From positions 5,596,028 through 5,660,027 of the forward strand of contig OZ020519.1 of NCBI GenBank assembly GCA_963971425.1: a DNA stretch of 64,000 nucleotides, given 5' to 3'. Shown piece after piece: positions 46,250-57,999 of the stretch (the first letter of the stretch is position 1; each line of letters starts with the position of its first letter). The notes beneath the pieces were generated by a model. That model was not told the DNA's origin. It did not search any database and worked only from the letters and a program-made list of their open reading frames with translations. This stretch comes from Bryoerythrophyllum caledonicum (lineage: Eukaryota; Streptophyta; Bryopsida; Pottiales; Pottiaceae). The translations under genes and the position numbers were made by a program.

Positions 46250-46790
46250 GTAGAAGTACAGCACTTCACCACTAACACAGAAAACAAAAGAATCAGTTGA
46301 GATAGTAACCAAAGAGTAAGACATGTCCTTTCTTGCATGGTCACCATCACAACAGATCACGCATTATTTCCATGCCCGATGTACTGCTCGAGACATTAAT
46401 CTCGATAAAACCAAGAGAGTTACCACTGTTGTCCACGTGGGGGTCCCAGCTGCCCGGGATCCTCCGGAACCAGCTTGTCTGCCGTGTAATCGGTGGATGT
46501 CTTTGTGGTGAAGGTGCATGCCAGTTCTGTCAGTCCATTATCACTTTCCTCAGGCGCAATGTACATGACATTCTAGAACCATTTGCTGGACTAGAACAAT
46601 CCAAAACCGACCACATCGATATAGGTTTATTTGTAATCATTGAGACTTTATTTATTGGGAAAGTAGAATTCATTGAAATTTTCAATTTGTAGTTTTTCAG
46701 CCAATTTTTCTTTAAAACGGACTTCAAGACCTTAGTTCCAGCACCTTTGAACTTTGGATGTGGATAAACGGAAGAAGTGTCTATCCTCTA
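46250..46790. other. no gene seen
   Basis: Short ORFs only (up to 119 codons near 46333-46692 without family resemblance). Slightly richer in GC than its surroundings. Confidence 0.35.
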
Positions 46791-46795
46791 AAGGA

Positions 46796-47086
46796 CCAGG
46801 GAGGAATGACCCGCTTGTTCCCCCTAAGGAAATGGACGGATATGGATGGGGAGTCATCCCTTCTACGTTCCTTCAATAACTAGGTTTTTAGGGTTCATAG
46901 ATCAAAGTTTAGGATTTAGGGTTAGGAGTTTAGGGTTTTATTTGGTGCATTTTAGGATTTAGGGTTTGAATGGGGCTATGAGGACGGGAGGGGAAAGGAG
47001 GTTGTGGGAACAAGGAGGGGGGGATGACCCCATTCATCTCCATCCCTCTCATTTGGGGCCAACGAGGCGGTCATTCCACCTAGGCT
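46796..47086. mobile_element. MITE-like inverted-repeat element with telomere-like core
   Basis: The left end GGAGGAATGACC and the right end GGTCATTCCACC are inverted repeats; similarity extends inward ('cttgttcc', 'ggggagtcatccc' against 'gggatgacccc'). The interior 46880-46972 holds several 'tttagggtt' words. Target duplication not resolved. Confidence 0.5.
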
Positions 47087-47097
47087 TCTCCAAAAGG

Positions 47098-47325
47098 GGT
47101 AGTACATTGAATTTGATGTTTAGTGTAGTGGTACTTTATGATCTGAAAAGTGCTACAACTTTTCTAATTTTTATGAAGATTTTTATTGAGAGTACGACTA
47201 TTTATACTACTCAAAGCGGGTGATCATTGTCAACATGGGTGGTAAAATATTCATCAAGAGAATAACTTACAGTATATATAAATCATAAATCGTGCCTACG
47301 CTAAACATCAAATTTAGAGTAGTAT
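47098..47325. mobile_element. MITE-like inverted-repeat element, about 230 bp
   Basis: 'tagtacattgaatttgatgt' at the left pairs with 'acatcaaatttagagtagta' at the right. AT-rich interior, no ORF. Confidence 0.5.
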
Positions 47326-47344
47326 TTCCTATTCCGCTAACTTT

Positions 47345-47432
47345 TTTGGAGTAGGAATGAACAGACACTTTATTCATGGCTCTGTCTGCTAGAGACAGGA
47401 GTTCAGCTTTTATTTTTCGGTTGCAGAGAATT
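47345..47432 (+). mobile_element. retroposon tail copy, 5'-truncated
   Basis: 'gtaggaatgaacagacactt', 'tattcatggctc', then a hairpin (ctgtctgctagagacag) and 'gagttcagctttta'. The last part of the tail family with a different sequence in the final hairpin. Confidence 0.5.
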
Positions 47433-49038
47433 TCCCTTGTAAAGTCGGAATTCTTTTCAGCTGTCAAAGTTGGGTGCATGCATAGTATGAACTTTTAAAG
47501 GAGTGAACCGCAAGGTAGAGTAAAGGACATGTGTTGGCAATTATCACAGGATGTTTCATGTAAACAGTAGTTCTAGTACTAGGTTGTTGCAAGGGTGAGT
47601 GTGGTGTGGTGCTCATGTACCCAGCAGAAGCTGTTGGTGGGAGCAGCCCTTAGTTTTTTTTTTTTTGCGATTTGGAGCCGAAAGGCAAAGAAAATATCCA
47701 AAAAAGAGCATTCCCGAAAGAGTGGAATATTTTCGATATTATCGCCATAATTTCATTGATGGCCGGTGCCATATCATCATATTGCTACTAACGGGGACTC
47801 CATCCTGTCGCCAGAAAGGATATACAAATCTAGATAATTTGGTTTCGTATGGTTTCAGGAGAAACTTTGAGTTGCCAAATGTGTCCTCTCCAAAAAAAAA
47901 ATTGTGCAGCCACTCTGACTATAACCGTGAAAGCAAACCAAAAAAAAAAAAGCTGGATAGGAGGCCAACTTGTCACAACATGCTACAGTCATAGACCACA
48001 CTGCAATATCATACGGTAACTTATACCTGCAGAGATAACACCTGCAACTCAAAAGTGGTTGGAGACACAATGATGATGGCCATGGATGAATGGGAGGTTG
48101 TGTGTCCCAACTACGAAGCTAACAGAGTTCTTCCAAAAGGTCCAACTGACCAAGTGTTTGGTCAAATCTTACTATTCAAATATCACGGAAGTTACTCTAG
48201 GTAACTCGACCGTGCCTCATATTTCAACACATTTCACGTTATTTAGTGTGGAATGAGATGTCACGTGGATCGTCTACACTATTTAACATGTCAAGTTGTG
48301 GCAGTCAAAAATCGCATGTACACTCCAACTATCTGGTCCACAGGACATAAAATGAATGGTGAAACGTACTCCCGTGGCCACTTCCCTCCTCGCGAGTGGA
48401 TGGTCTTCCAAGCAATGTAAGAGACGAATACGCACATGCTGGTTTTTAGTAATGTACAAGCACAGCCGCTATGACATGTACCCATCAGAAGAGCATAAGG
48501 TGTATGAGATCTCACTGAGTCCTTGATCAGATCAGCCTCAAGCTATGAATGTACTAAGCTGTCAGGAGACATCAAAAGTCAGCTCACCTGATGGCCTTGA
48601 AGCCAAAGCAGTGGACCACCGGACATGCAGTGATCAGTCCGGCTCTGATGACGTTGAATTGACTGTGCTCCCAGCCGCACTCTCGCCCAAGCTCAACCCG
48701 GGTTTTCACACTCACACACACACACAAAGAGCTGGGGACTTCCCCCTCAAGTGACAAAAATAAAATCACAAAATCACGGCAAGGTGGGGGAGCTGGCCCG
48801 ACAGTCAGTGAGCACTGTAGAAGGTACCAATCACCTGCGCTGAAGTTTCTTATTTAAAAAAGAGTATTCAAACAGAGGGGTCATTATAAATGATGATGCA
48901 GACCTGGGGTGGTGCACGAGATGGGAGTTGACTGCGCTGACGAGGTAAGAGTGTTGGACCAGCTTCTTCGGGTTGCAAGCTCGTGAGCTAGCTTCGGGGT
49001 CTCACAGTGCATAGCACAGCCAGGTTCCTTCTTCTCTG
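47433..49038. other. no gene seen
   Basis: Unique-looking sequence with short ORFs on both strands (up to 131 codons at 47599-47994, no family resemblance). A short (CA)n run lies at 48712-48724. Confidence 0.35.
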
Positions 49039-49039
49039 C

Positions 49040-49066
49040 GCTGCTGCTGCTGCTGCTGCTGCCTGC
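49040..49066. repeat. short CTG triplet repeat
   Basis: Seven or so CTG triplets ending in 'cctgctgcag'. Not in a recognised reading frame. Confidence 0.8.
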
Positions 49067-50554
49067 TGCAGATCTGAGGGTGAATCGTTTGCTTTTTGAC
49101 CCGGGACCCGGCTGGACCAGACCTCATGATTATGTCGTCTGGAGCGCGCGTTTGTGTGCAGCAGCATGTGCTCCTCGTGGTCAGTCCACAATTGAACAAG
49201 CTGTGAGGACGAAGCCGCGGTGCACATGACCGACGTCGCAGAAGCAGGCTGCTGGGTTTCGAGGAACCGTCCCCGGCCGAGAAATGACATACGGTGAGAG
49301 ACTACTTTCACCGTAGACTAGATGTTCTTTTCAGGTGTGCAAGGGCGAGGACTCCGCTTTGGTGAGCCTGGCTGTTTGAGTGAAGGTCCCCGAGTTCATA
49401 ACTGGACAGCTGCTTTGGAGCCTAGTGGTTTCGACTACTAGTACAGGCTAGAACAGCGCCTCCATTGGATTTCTAGTCAAGATGAAGCGCTATATGTAGG
49501 ATGGACTGCAGAGGTTGAACTTTCTAGCTAGACCGAGACGGGCGCGATGGTCTTTTCTGCTGGCTCTGAGTGACAGTGTCCTGTGCTCCAAGGACGTAGT
49601 ATTGGATTCAGGAGAGGTGGATCACGAAGGAGGAGCTAGGATTAGTTTGTCGGACATTGTGAGGGTGAAGCTCCTCACTAGTTGATAGGCAGATATTGCG
49701 TACCGGAACAAAATTCGAGGTTGAACGCCGCAGTCGGTTTCGCAGTTGAGGACTTCAGTCTGTTACGACGACGAGCACTTGTAAGCAGTTGATCTCGCTG
49801 GTCCGTCAGGCCAGATATACTTGTGTTTGATGTATCAGTTTAGTCATGAAATTACGTCACCTGCTAGCAATTATTGTCGCGTGTCGCGTCGCCCACCACT
49901 AAACCCAATTGGAGCAGCAGCCCTCCAGAGGTCCACTTAAGCAGACGATCATGGCCGTGTGAAGAGTTAACCTGCTTTGGATCCTGCTTGTTGTTTCAGT
50001 TGCAGGGATTCAGTGCAGAGTGCTGATGGAGCTTCCCTCTTGTGATCCTTCTGACACCCACTCTTGTCTTTCGTGAGACAGTGAAGACGCTCCAACAGTT
50101 GGAAACTTGGCCATATACAAGCGGCTAGTATGACTTTTGACTTGAGGCGTCCTGTTCCGGTTCGGTGGAGTTTGATTTCCTTCAGGTACATTGTACTGAT
50201 CGGACAGATTGGCTCTATTAGTGATTAGAGCAGCGAGACCCCAAAGCGTGAGTAGGAAAACATAACTTACAGATTCTTAATTTGTGATTTGGCTGATTTC
50301 TTAGACCGAGGAGATAGCTGGGCTGTGCAGATATTCACAAGGCGAGGATCATCACGATCGACGTAGGTTCATGTAGATAGTCGAAGGAAATTGGCGATTT
50401 GTACCTTTAGACGAGAGTTGAATCTTTGCTCATTAGTTCTTGTTCTGGAACTGTTGAGGCAAGACTTGAAGAGTTTTTGTCTCCTCAAGGTTTAGACTTG
50501 AGGAGATTTTGTCTTGGACTTTTCTTCAGTGAGAGCTGTAGCTCATCTCACAAC
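49067..50554 (+). other. promoter and leader region of the WRKY gene
   Basis: Single-copy-looking sequence of moderate GC with no coding match. The frame of exon 1 is open upstream to an ATG at 50426, which would add 43 residues that look unlike the rest of the protein. I did not find a convincing TATA box at a usual distance. The leader may be long or contain introns. Confidence 0.35.
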
Positions 50555-52552
50555 ATGGCCGGAAAATCTGCTGCAACCGGGCTCGAGGAAAGCAGCTACA
50601 TGGAGCACATCCTGAAAAGACTAGAGAATGGTGACCAGGAAGCAACAGCTGCAAATTCCATCGAAGGACTCGACGCAGATACGTCGGCAAATCCATGGCA
50701 GGACCTCTCCTCCCCCACTCTACAACGTGATCTCTACAACCTGTCCGCCTCATCTGAGTATCCATGGATGTCGCAGGAGCTGGACCAGCTGCAACAAGGT
50801 GCCATGTTCCAGGCTCCAGATACCACCGACGATGTCAACCGCACTCGAGGTGGTGGTGCTACCTTGCTCCAACGTCGTCAACAGATGAATGCAACCAACG
50901 ACTTGGCAAGAGAGTTGACCACAGCAGAGACCCGTACACGGCAGTCCGATGTCATGTTACAGTATGAAGAACTAGCTGCTGCATGGCACCGCAGCGGTGG
51001 CCACTTCAGAGCCAACTCTACATCGCCCCAGGGGCTCTTTCAAGGCGGCGGCGAGGGGCTGCAAGGCCTCTGGGATGGAGGGCTTCAGGCGTACTCAACC
51101 GAGGAATTTTCCGACAATTCATCAGGATTCCATAACATGAATCCGCAGTTCAACCCGCTTGATGAAGGGAGCAGATGGCCACATCCTGAAGCTGCCGCAG
51201 ATATGGACATCAAACCCACGGCAGCCGATATCAATCCAATCAAATCGAACAACGAATCGGCTGGCTCGCCAAACACGTCTCTGTCCGGCTCTGAATCTGA
51301 TAGCGACGAGGGAAACGCAGCAGATCCCCCCTCTCTGCGCACTCATGAGCTACTCGACGGCAATGGCAAGCGGAAAACTCCAACGGCATCAGGCGATCCG
51401 GACGACAAGGACGACTCCGCCACCACTGACCTCGGAAAAACGGCACCATCAGAGTAAGCCCGCTTCCCCTAACCGTATCCGAAACGATCCTGCCACATGG
51501 TGATTCATCAAATTCTTACATTCTTCTCAACAGGAACGCCACCAAGCCGAGGAAGAAGAAGAACGCCAAGCGACCCCGGGAGCCCCGATACGCCATCAAA
51601 ACGCGCTCCGATGTGGACATCATGGACGACGGCTTTAAGTGGCGCAAATACGGCCAGAAAGCCGTGAAAAACAGCCCAAATCCCAGGTACACCAAAATCC
51701 TCCACTCAAACCTAATCCTCATTTTTCGAAAGAAACGCTAGTTTCGAGTTTTCGAAACAAAATAAAGATGAATCTTACAACATTTCTAAACATCATATAT
51801 TTCGTTCCTTCTTTTCCTGTCTAAAACAATGTGAGATAAAGGGAAACAATATATTTCCAATGACCATTTGGATCAATGCCGCTCACAGAAACTACTACCG
51901 CTGCACGACGCCACAATGCCCGGTGCGGAAGCGAGTGGAGCGCTCAAGCGAGGACGCCGCCATGGTAATCACGACCTACGAAGGCACGCACACGCACCAC
52001 ACTCCGGGGTCGCTCCTGCACCGCCCGGCCCCGGACCTCCCCCTGCCCCCCGCCGCCTTCATCCCGTCCGTGCTCCCCCCTCGCGCCGCCGCGCTCCTCC
52101 CCCTCCCCCCGGAGTTCACCACGCTAGCCGCGCTCCACCAGATGCGCAGCCTGCAACAAATCCTCGCGCGCCAGCACCTCCCTAACAACAACCTCCTCCG
52201 CACGCATCAGCAGCAGCAGCAGCAGCGCCTCCTCGCGAAGCCAGAGCAGTTCTATTTCCCACACCAATTTGCGCAGCGCCGGGACGTGGACGTAGATTTG
52301 AAGGCGTCGCTGGTAGATTTGGAGGCGAGAACGGTAGATTCGCAGGCGGACTTCGTGAGCCAGATACAGAGCAGTTTGCGGAGCCGGTTGGAGATGGAGC
52401 GGCTGGGGGCCGCGGCAAACGGGAGAGGTGGGGGACCTGTGACCGTAGGCGCGCGGAGACAGGCCGCGAGCTCGAGCGAGGACGCGCTCGTGGACAGGCT
52501 GTTGAAGGAGATGAAGCGCGCGGAGCAGTCCCGTGCCACAAATACACAGTAG
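50555..52552 (+). CDS. WRKY transcription factor, group IIc, three exons
   Basis: Exons 50555-51453, 51534-51686 and 51889-52552, joined by GT-AG introns of 80 and 202 bp, give 571 residues. This is a nuclear DNA-binding protein recognising W-box (TTGAC) promoters, typically in stress or developmental control. A basic NLS-like stretch ([15 protein letters not shown], residues 304-318) precedes the WRKY domain: [12 protein letters not shown] (331-342), then NSPNPR, then the zinc finger C356-x4-C361-x23-H385-x-H387 (CX4CX23HXH). The second intron splits the Arg codon of NPR, the conserved WRKY intron position. The sequence around the domain ([35 protein letters not shown]) is group IIc. The N-terminal 300 residues are acidic and Ser-rich. 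The C-terminal half is Pro- and Gln-rich with a HQQQQQQ run, and is GC-rich. The ATG chosen gives MAGKSAATG; one in frame at 50426 would add 43 residues. Confidence 0.93.
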
Positions 52553-52607
52553 CATTATCTTAACAAACTCTTAACCCTTGGGAAAGGCGAATGTGGACAC
52601 AAGGATC

Positions 52608-52692
52608 CCTTTTCTGGTGGACATGGTCTTAGTAGTGGAACGAACAAACACTTTATTCACGCCCATCTACGAAGATCGGTGTTCTTCTTCTT
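52608..52692 (+). mobile_element. retroposon tail insertion in the WRKY 3' region
   Basis: A 5'-truncated copy of the tail family: 'ggtggacatggtcttagtag', 'tggaacgaacaaacacttta', a hairpin, then 'gttcttcttctt'. Flanked by the 12-bp direct repeat GACACAAGGATC (52596-52607 and 52693-52704). It lies 56 bp after the WRKY stop codon, so it is probably transcribed as part of the 3' untranslated region. Confidence 0.85.
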
Positions 52693-52704
52693 GACACAAG
52701 GATC

Positions 52705-53539
52705 GTGGGATTGATTTGGACGGCATGGTGGCGAGGCGTCTATTGCTACTCTCCGAAATGATCTATGACCATACAGTTTGGGCTGGCTGGTTAATAATAG
52801 ACTCTTAATTTATGCTGCTGCCCGGAGAGGTTATTTTGGGAGCGGGTGGCAGGCTTGTTGTGATGCACATTGCATTTGCCTTTGTATTGTTTCTCATGTA
52901 CAGAACTATCGGCTTTGATATATACTGTATTCTGATGGAGATCTCCTTTGACCATCCGTTCCGGGTGATGGTGCTCCAGGAATCATTGTTTATTGTGTAG
53001 TGCATTCTATTCACTTTCTGTTTTGATTTGCTTTGGTGGATGTAAACATGATTCTCTAGGAAGCGATACTGAGAGGGGTTTTTTATACGATTGCTTATGT
53101 ATGCTGCCATCTGCTTATGTATGTTGCCATGTTGTGAGTGATACATTTGGCAGGTCAAGTTTTGATTTTCTGCACTGATGAGTTGACATCATTGTAAGTA
53201 AACCTGTAGTCAAACAATTGTAGCTCAAATCAGCTGCAACTCTTTTGACTGCTCCGACTGCACATGCAACTTCATTTGACTCATTATGATTGTCCGTCTT
53301 GCACTGAGAAGGCATGCAGTAGACGAGCCCTTGAAAATTACGCTCCTTAAACTCTGTTCGGCACTCCCCAGATCTCACTATGACGATTGCTACAGAAAAA
53401 TAAGATATGCACACTTTGTTTGAGTTCAAGGCATCAAGAGAACCACAGCTGATTTCAGCTGCAAGTTTTTCACTGAATACTTTGTGCATGAAATTACTCA
53501 TAGCATTGATGAATTGGACACCCTCATCACATACCTGAA
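52705..53539. other. downstream of the WRKY gene, probable 3' untranslated and spacer
   Basis: Unique sequence with no recognised gene. The first 300 bp are probably transcript tail. No single clear poly(A) signal was chosen. Confidence 0.35.
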
Positions 53540-53765
53540 AATATGATCAAAAGCACTTGAAGAACATTCAACTCCTAGACATTTTACTCCTTTGAAATTC
53601 AAAACCTTTTAACTTTTTCATCAAATGCCGGATTTAGTAAAAAGTTATACTCCCACTAGGGCTTTAGTAATGTTCATCCATAGTAAAAAATCTCAAAGAC
53701 GAAATGCTATGAATTGACACTGTAGGAACTTGACCAAACCTTCAAAGAAACCATTTTTGGGACCA
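53540..53765 (-). mobile_element. fragment of TTAA family A (long subtype), inverted
   Basis: Matches the reverse complement of the left 230 bp of the long subtype: 'gtaggaacttgacc', 'gaattgacactg', 'ctagggctttagtaatg', 'cataactttttc'-like words. Terminal repeat absent. Confidence 0.45.
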
Positions 53766-54902
53766 AAAGTCTTTGTTAAAACAAATATCTTCGCTACCTT
53801 TTTCTTTATTTAAGGTGATTTTTAAAATGTAGAGCTCTAAATGCAAAATAGGTCAAAATTCTTGGTGTCTTTGCTTGAGCTAACTCCATTGGTTCCAGAA
53901 TGGTACGGTCTCGTGAAATAAAAAGAAAAAAAAACAACCAAATGAAGAGAAGAAAGTGAAAAAGGACTGACCCCTGACGCTGCCCTAGGGAAAATTTGAG
54001 GGCGGGCAGATCCAGTCCAGCCTGATGCCCTCACCTGAGCTGGAGAACAGTACAGTAGCAATCTCCTGCACCGCGCTTTAAGGACGCCCTTCCTTTTGAC
54101 CCATGCCCCACCCATCACCATGCATGAACTGGACGGTACTGAAATCCTCTACCTTAGTAGATGTTGCAGATCATAGTCTAGATGAGGTGTACATTTACAC
54201 CCCAAGCCCCCACAACTGCCACCTGGGTCACCTTTTGAATCATCGCCCTCGACTTGCTAAGGATCATGTGAGACACAGAGCCTCAGGAACCATCGCAGCC
54301 AGGGTTCACAAGTAGCTCCCTTTGTGTGTGTGATCACTGGAATGTTGTGTTAGAAAGACCGGTAGACTGATCCGCCCTGTTTGAGTTTGCCTTTGGGACC
54401 ATCGCTCTTCACTAGCTCTGTCCTTATTGACATCCATTTCATCGTTTCATCAGAGAAAGCTTGTGATTCCTGAGCTTGTGGGTGACGGTTTGTGTTAGGT
54501 TGGGGTTGGTGCTCCTTTGTACTTGGGGCTGTGTTTGTGGGTGATGAGGAAGTGGTGGTCTGGATTCCGAAGCCGTGACGCTACCGTGAGGGCTTTGTGG
54601 AGGAGTGGGATCTACGTTTCTGGGGCGTTTTCTGGCATTCGGCAGCTTGGGAACACATATTCCTCACTCTTTCATTGAGATTTATAGAACGGTTTGAAGC
54701 TCTTGACCATGCTTTTCAAACTGGGAGTATGTTACAATCGCTTATGGGAGTGAAGGGACATGGGGATGAGACCAGTGTAGGTTATGAGAATCACCTTCAG
54801 TAGATGTGATTTTGATCACATGGTAGCCGCTAGAAAGTGTCTTTTTTTCGACAGTTTTGAGGCCATAGGAGCATAGATTTGTGATTTTAAAAATCAGAAG
54901 CC
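53766..54902. other. unique spacer; possible leader of the small ORF at 54903
   Basis: No gene family recognised. 54841-54854 ('ctttttttcgacag') looks like a good splice acceptor, which would fit a leader intron ending 49 bp before the small ORF. The donor is not identified. Confidence 0.3.
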
Positions 54903-55037
54903 ATGGCGAGAGAGTGCATCCCCATTGCTCAGGTTGTTTTCCATGGCTTGGTCTGGACATCCGCTTACCTGCTCGTGGGCATCATGATGGCTTTTCCGCT
55001 TCTTCACCAAGCCGTGGGGCTATTCTTGAGGACATGA
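54903..55037 (+). CDS. candidate 44-residue membrane microprotein
   Basis: The ATG is in the strong context 'agccATGGcg' and the frame ends at TGA 55035-55037. The peptide starts MARECIPIAQVVFHGLVW, continues with a hydrophobic run (TSAYLLVGIMMAFPLL) and ends HQAVGLFLRT. One long membrane span, or two short hydrophobic helices, is likely. It falls in single-copy-looking sequence and has an acceptor-like site upstream. I do not recognise the family. It is short enough to be chance, but the balanced codon use, the good start context and the coherent hydrophobic profile argue for a real small gene. Confidence 0.4.
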   Translation: MARECIPIAQVVFHGLVWTSAYLLVGIMMAFPLLHQAVGLFLRT

Positions 55038-56404
55038 GGACAATTGATAGCGTTGTTCTATCAGTTCAGAAATGGCGAACCCGCATCAGACTGAACGTCG
55101 TGTTCAGGTACATGCGAAACCAACATCCTCTCCATCCATGCTCAGTTCATGAGTTTGTCTACAGTAATCCATGTGGTTGGCTGCTTCTACTGATCATAAA
55201 TTATATCTATTAAGGTCACTTCACCGAATTCTCTAATAGCTGTGCATCTACTTTAGATATAAAATGCATCCTCAGAGCTTCGTGTAAGAGTTAATGGATG
55301 CAATAGAGTTCTTTGTAAGGTCACCCAAAGTTTTAATAAGCATGGAAGAGCTTAAACTCAAGTTAAACAAGTTTTAGTTGAGTTTGCATGACATACCTAG
55401 CTGCCTCTTTCTCTTGTGAGCTGATTTGAAAACTATTTGGAGTGCATTTTAAATGAAATAGAGAGGGGTTATTTTATTCAAACTTTGTAGTGATTTTACA
55501 AATACCTCTAATCCTTTTGAGTGGACTCAACCACTATAGCTTCGTGTCATAGGTGCCGCCCGGAACGTCTTTTTGTTGCTTGGCTGTAGCTTTCTAAAAT
55601 ATGGTCCACACACTAAAATGAGAGGGCATGCTAAAACTACATGTGGGTAAGGGTTTGTTGAAGATGTGGTTCTTTTTATTTCCCAGTATTTATGCAATGG
55701 CTTGTAATTGATTATCATCTAATTCTCATTTATGTTTAGAGTATGAATTGTGGCCTCCAAGTTTGACGGGGCCTCTCTAATAATGTTTTGTTTTGAGTGG
55801 CAGTTGCTCAAGGTGTGGTGGTCGAGGCACACATCCCCGGATTATGAGGACATGGTTGTTCCTTTGACTTGAGAAGGCATGCTCCAAAAATATGGTCAAC
55901 ATACTAAAATGATGAGCTAGGCTTTTGTTGAAGATGCGATTGCAAGCAAGCCAAGGAGTTTGAGGTTGTTGCCATATGCCTCATATGTGAATGTATGTGA
56001 GGTCTCAAACACAGGCTCTGGACGATGAGGAGCTTGTGTGACAGGTCTCACATGAGGCTTTCTGATGCAACAGCACCTAAGTTTTGTGTGTTAATTAGGC
56101 TAAAGAGCGATCCATCCAACAGACAATATATATTTCAAACAGCTGAAGATCTAAAACAAAAACTTCCAGGGGTAAAGCTGGGTGCATAGGAGGGTGCCCA
56201 ACTTGCTCTCTTTGAGATGTGTAGAACAATAGTTTTCGGTTACAATAGTGTAACCTGTGGCGTGGGTTTTCTGTGTGCGTTTTCACGTAAGTTTTGTAAT
56301 TGTATTACTTGCCAATATTCTTTCTTAGAGTGCCAGATTCCAGGGGTTTGAACGAGGTTTGGAGTGTCAATCCAGTTTTAGTGGATGTTGCATTTGCAGG
56401 CGTG
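55038..56404. other. no gene seen
   Basis: Unique-looking sequence. 'ctccaaaaatatggtc(a/c)acatactaaaatga'-like words occur twice (about 55594 and 55880), suggesting an old duplication. No coding match. Confidence 0.35.
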
Positions 56405-56480
56405 CGATTAATATTACAAAAAATGAAATAAAATTTAGCAAGACATACACCTTTGGATTGAAGATTCTTCAACTGCACTA
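56405..56480 (-). repeat. partial inverted copy of the 315-bp unit
   Basis: 'taaaatttagcaagacatac', 'acctttggattgaagattct' and 'tcaac' match the reverse complement of 26100-26150. Confidence 0.55.
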
Positions 56481-56498
56481 AAGATCACATTTAGTGTA
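56476..56498. repeat. palindrome shared with 60442-60464
   Basis: The 23-bp sequence around ACTAAAGATCACATTTAGT is identical at both places and folds on itself. It may be the end or core of a small foldback element. Confidence 0.5.
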
Positions 56499-57480
56499 AT
56501 GCTCAATAAATGACTTGTAAATCTAATAAGTTTTTACTTTAAGTGAAAAAGTAGGAGGGCTTGGAGGGCTTTTGCATGGTGTAAAATTACAAGACAACTT
56601 GCATACCCTACCGGTTGATTTGTTTCATACATAATCAATTCACAATGTAGAATCTCCTAAGTATTTGGAAGATTCAAGAGATTTTTCTAAGTGATACCCA
56701 TGTAATGCCTAGGTGATACTTGTGTAATGCCTAGATAATACCCATTGATACCATTGGAAAAGTAAATAATTTGGTAGGGAGGTGTCGAAAGTGACCAATG
56801 CGCACGTTGATTCTTCATCATTTCGTCTTCACTTGAAGAGGTCCTCGTCACCTTATCTCCGTACTCCTATTTGACCTGACGCCTTGTGTGTGCATTGGGT
56901 CCAAGCGAGAGGAATTTCTCTTGGAAAGAGATTGCTCTGAAGCTGAGCCACAACGAACTCTTACACTTGTTCAGGTCGGGTGGAATTGCGTCCAAGGAGC
57001 TGACACGAGTAGCAACTCTGTCGTTGTCTCTCTACCATTTTCTGACGAGATGAGTCATGTCGGTCATCAAGGACAAGGAAAAAGGTACTTTTTCGCAATT
57101 TTAGTGAGTGGAAAGCGATGCTTTTTATTGGGACATGAGGCTTTCTAGTGAGGTGGAACAACCCAAAATTGTACTACTCCTCAAACCTCAAATTTACCCC
57201 GAAAAATGTTATAATTCAGAAAGAGGCGTCATAGTTTTTGGACAACGTAAAAAGAACTTCTCCACACAAGTAGGCACAAAGTTTTGAGAGTTTGCACTTT
57301 TCTTACTTTTCCTACCCCGAAAAAACATGATGCTCTTTCTTGTATGCATTGAGATTACAAAAATATATACATACATATTTGTGTGATTTTGAACCCCTTC
57401 TTGTTACAAGATTCTTTTGGATGTGTCAAACACCTAGGTTCATGCCTATATTTTTTTGAAAAGGTACCTTACTTCATGAC
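56499..57480. other. no gene seen
   Basis: Contains three imperfect repeats of 'tgatac(c/t)c(a/t)tgtaatgcctag' between 56693 and 56750. One 86-codon ORF (56888-57148) has no family resemblance. Confidence 0.35.
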
Positions 57481-57540
57481 TTTCATTTTATCAAAATTTG
57501 CCAAAAGACTACATGGACTTTCATTTTATCAAAAAGACTT
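57481..57540. repeat. short duplication around a filler segment
   Basis: 'ctttcattttatcaaaa' occurs twice, and between the copies lies about 22 bp (containing CCAAAAGACTACATGG) that is identical to part of the LINE relic at about 58139-58160. Confidence 0.65.
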
Positions 57541-57787
57541 AGAGTGTTGACCCTGTAAAGTCAAGGTGCAAAAGGAGCATTGAACCTATTTTAAATGTTG
57601 TAGTCTTCCAATCCATGCGGTCCAAAATATGTAATTTTTAAATGTTTTCTTCTAGTAGTACACAATAAGATCCTATATTTTAAAGTTGAATGAGATGATT
57701 ATTTGTAATTTTGTTATGTTGGCACTATGAATGGTAGTTAAATTCAAGAACTTGTATAATGATACTACCATATCAAAAGAAGAAAAA

Positions 57788-57880
57788 CTCCGGTCCTAGA
57801 GAGGGGGCCGGAGTGACTAAAGCGTATGTTTATTCCACGACTAAATCCATATTCATTGGACATAGGTTTAGTAGTATATA
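57788..57880 (-). mobile_element. retroposon tail copy, 5'-truncated, inverted
   Basis: On the minus strand: 'actactaaacctatgtcc', 'gtcgtggaataaacatac', then the hairpin CTCCGG...CCGGAG, then 'tttttcttctttt'. Same order of parts as the other tail copies, with different but matching hairpin arms. Confidence 0.7.
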
Positions 57881-57999
57881 CTATTACAACTAGTAACTAA
57901 CCTATGTAAACAACAATAAAATAATGGTTTGAGACCCCCTCTATAAACATCTTCACACCACTAACCCCTCTAACCCCATTACTTCCTAAATACCAAACT

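Noticed and set aside
52124-52555. Minus-strand ORFs of up to 143 codons opposite WRKY exon 3
   Set aside because: Antisense shadows of the GC-rich third exon.
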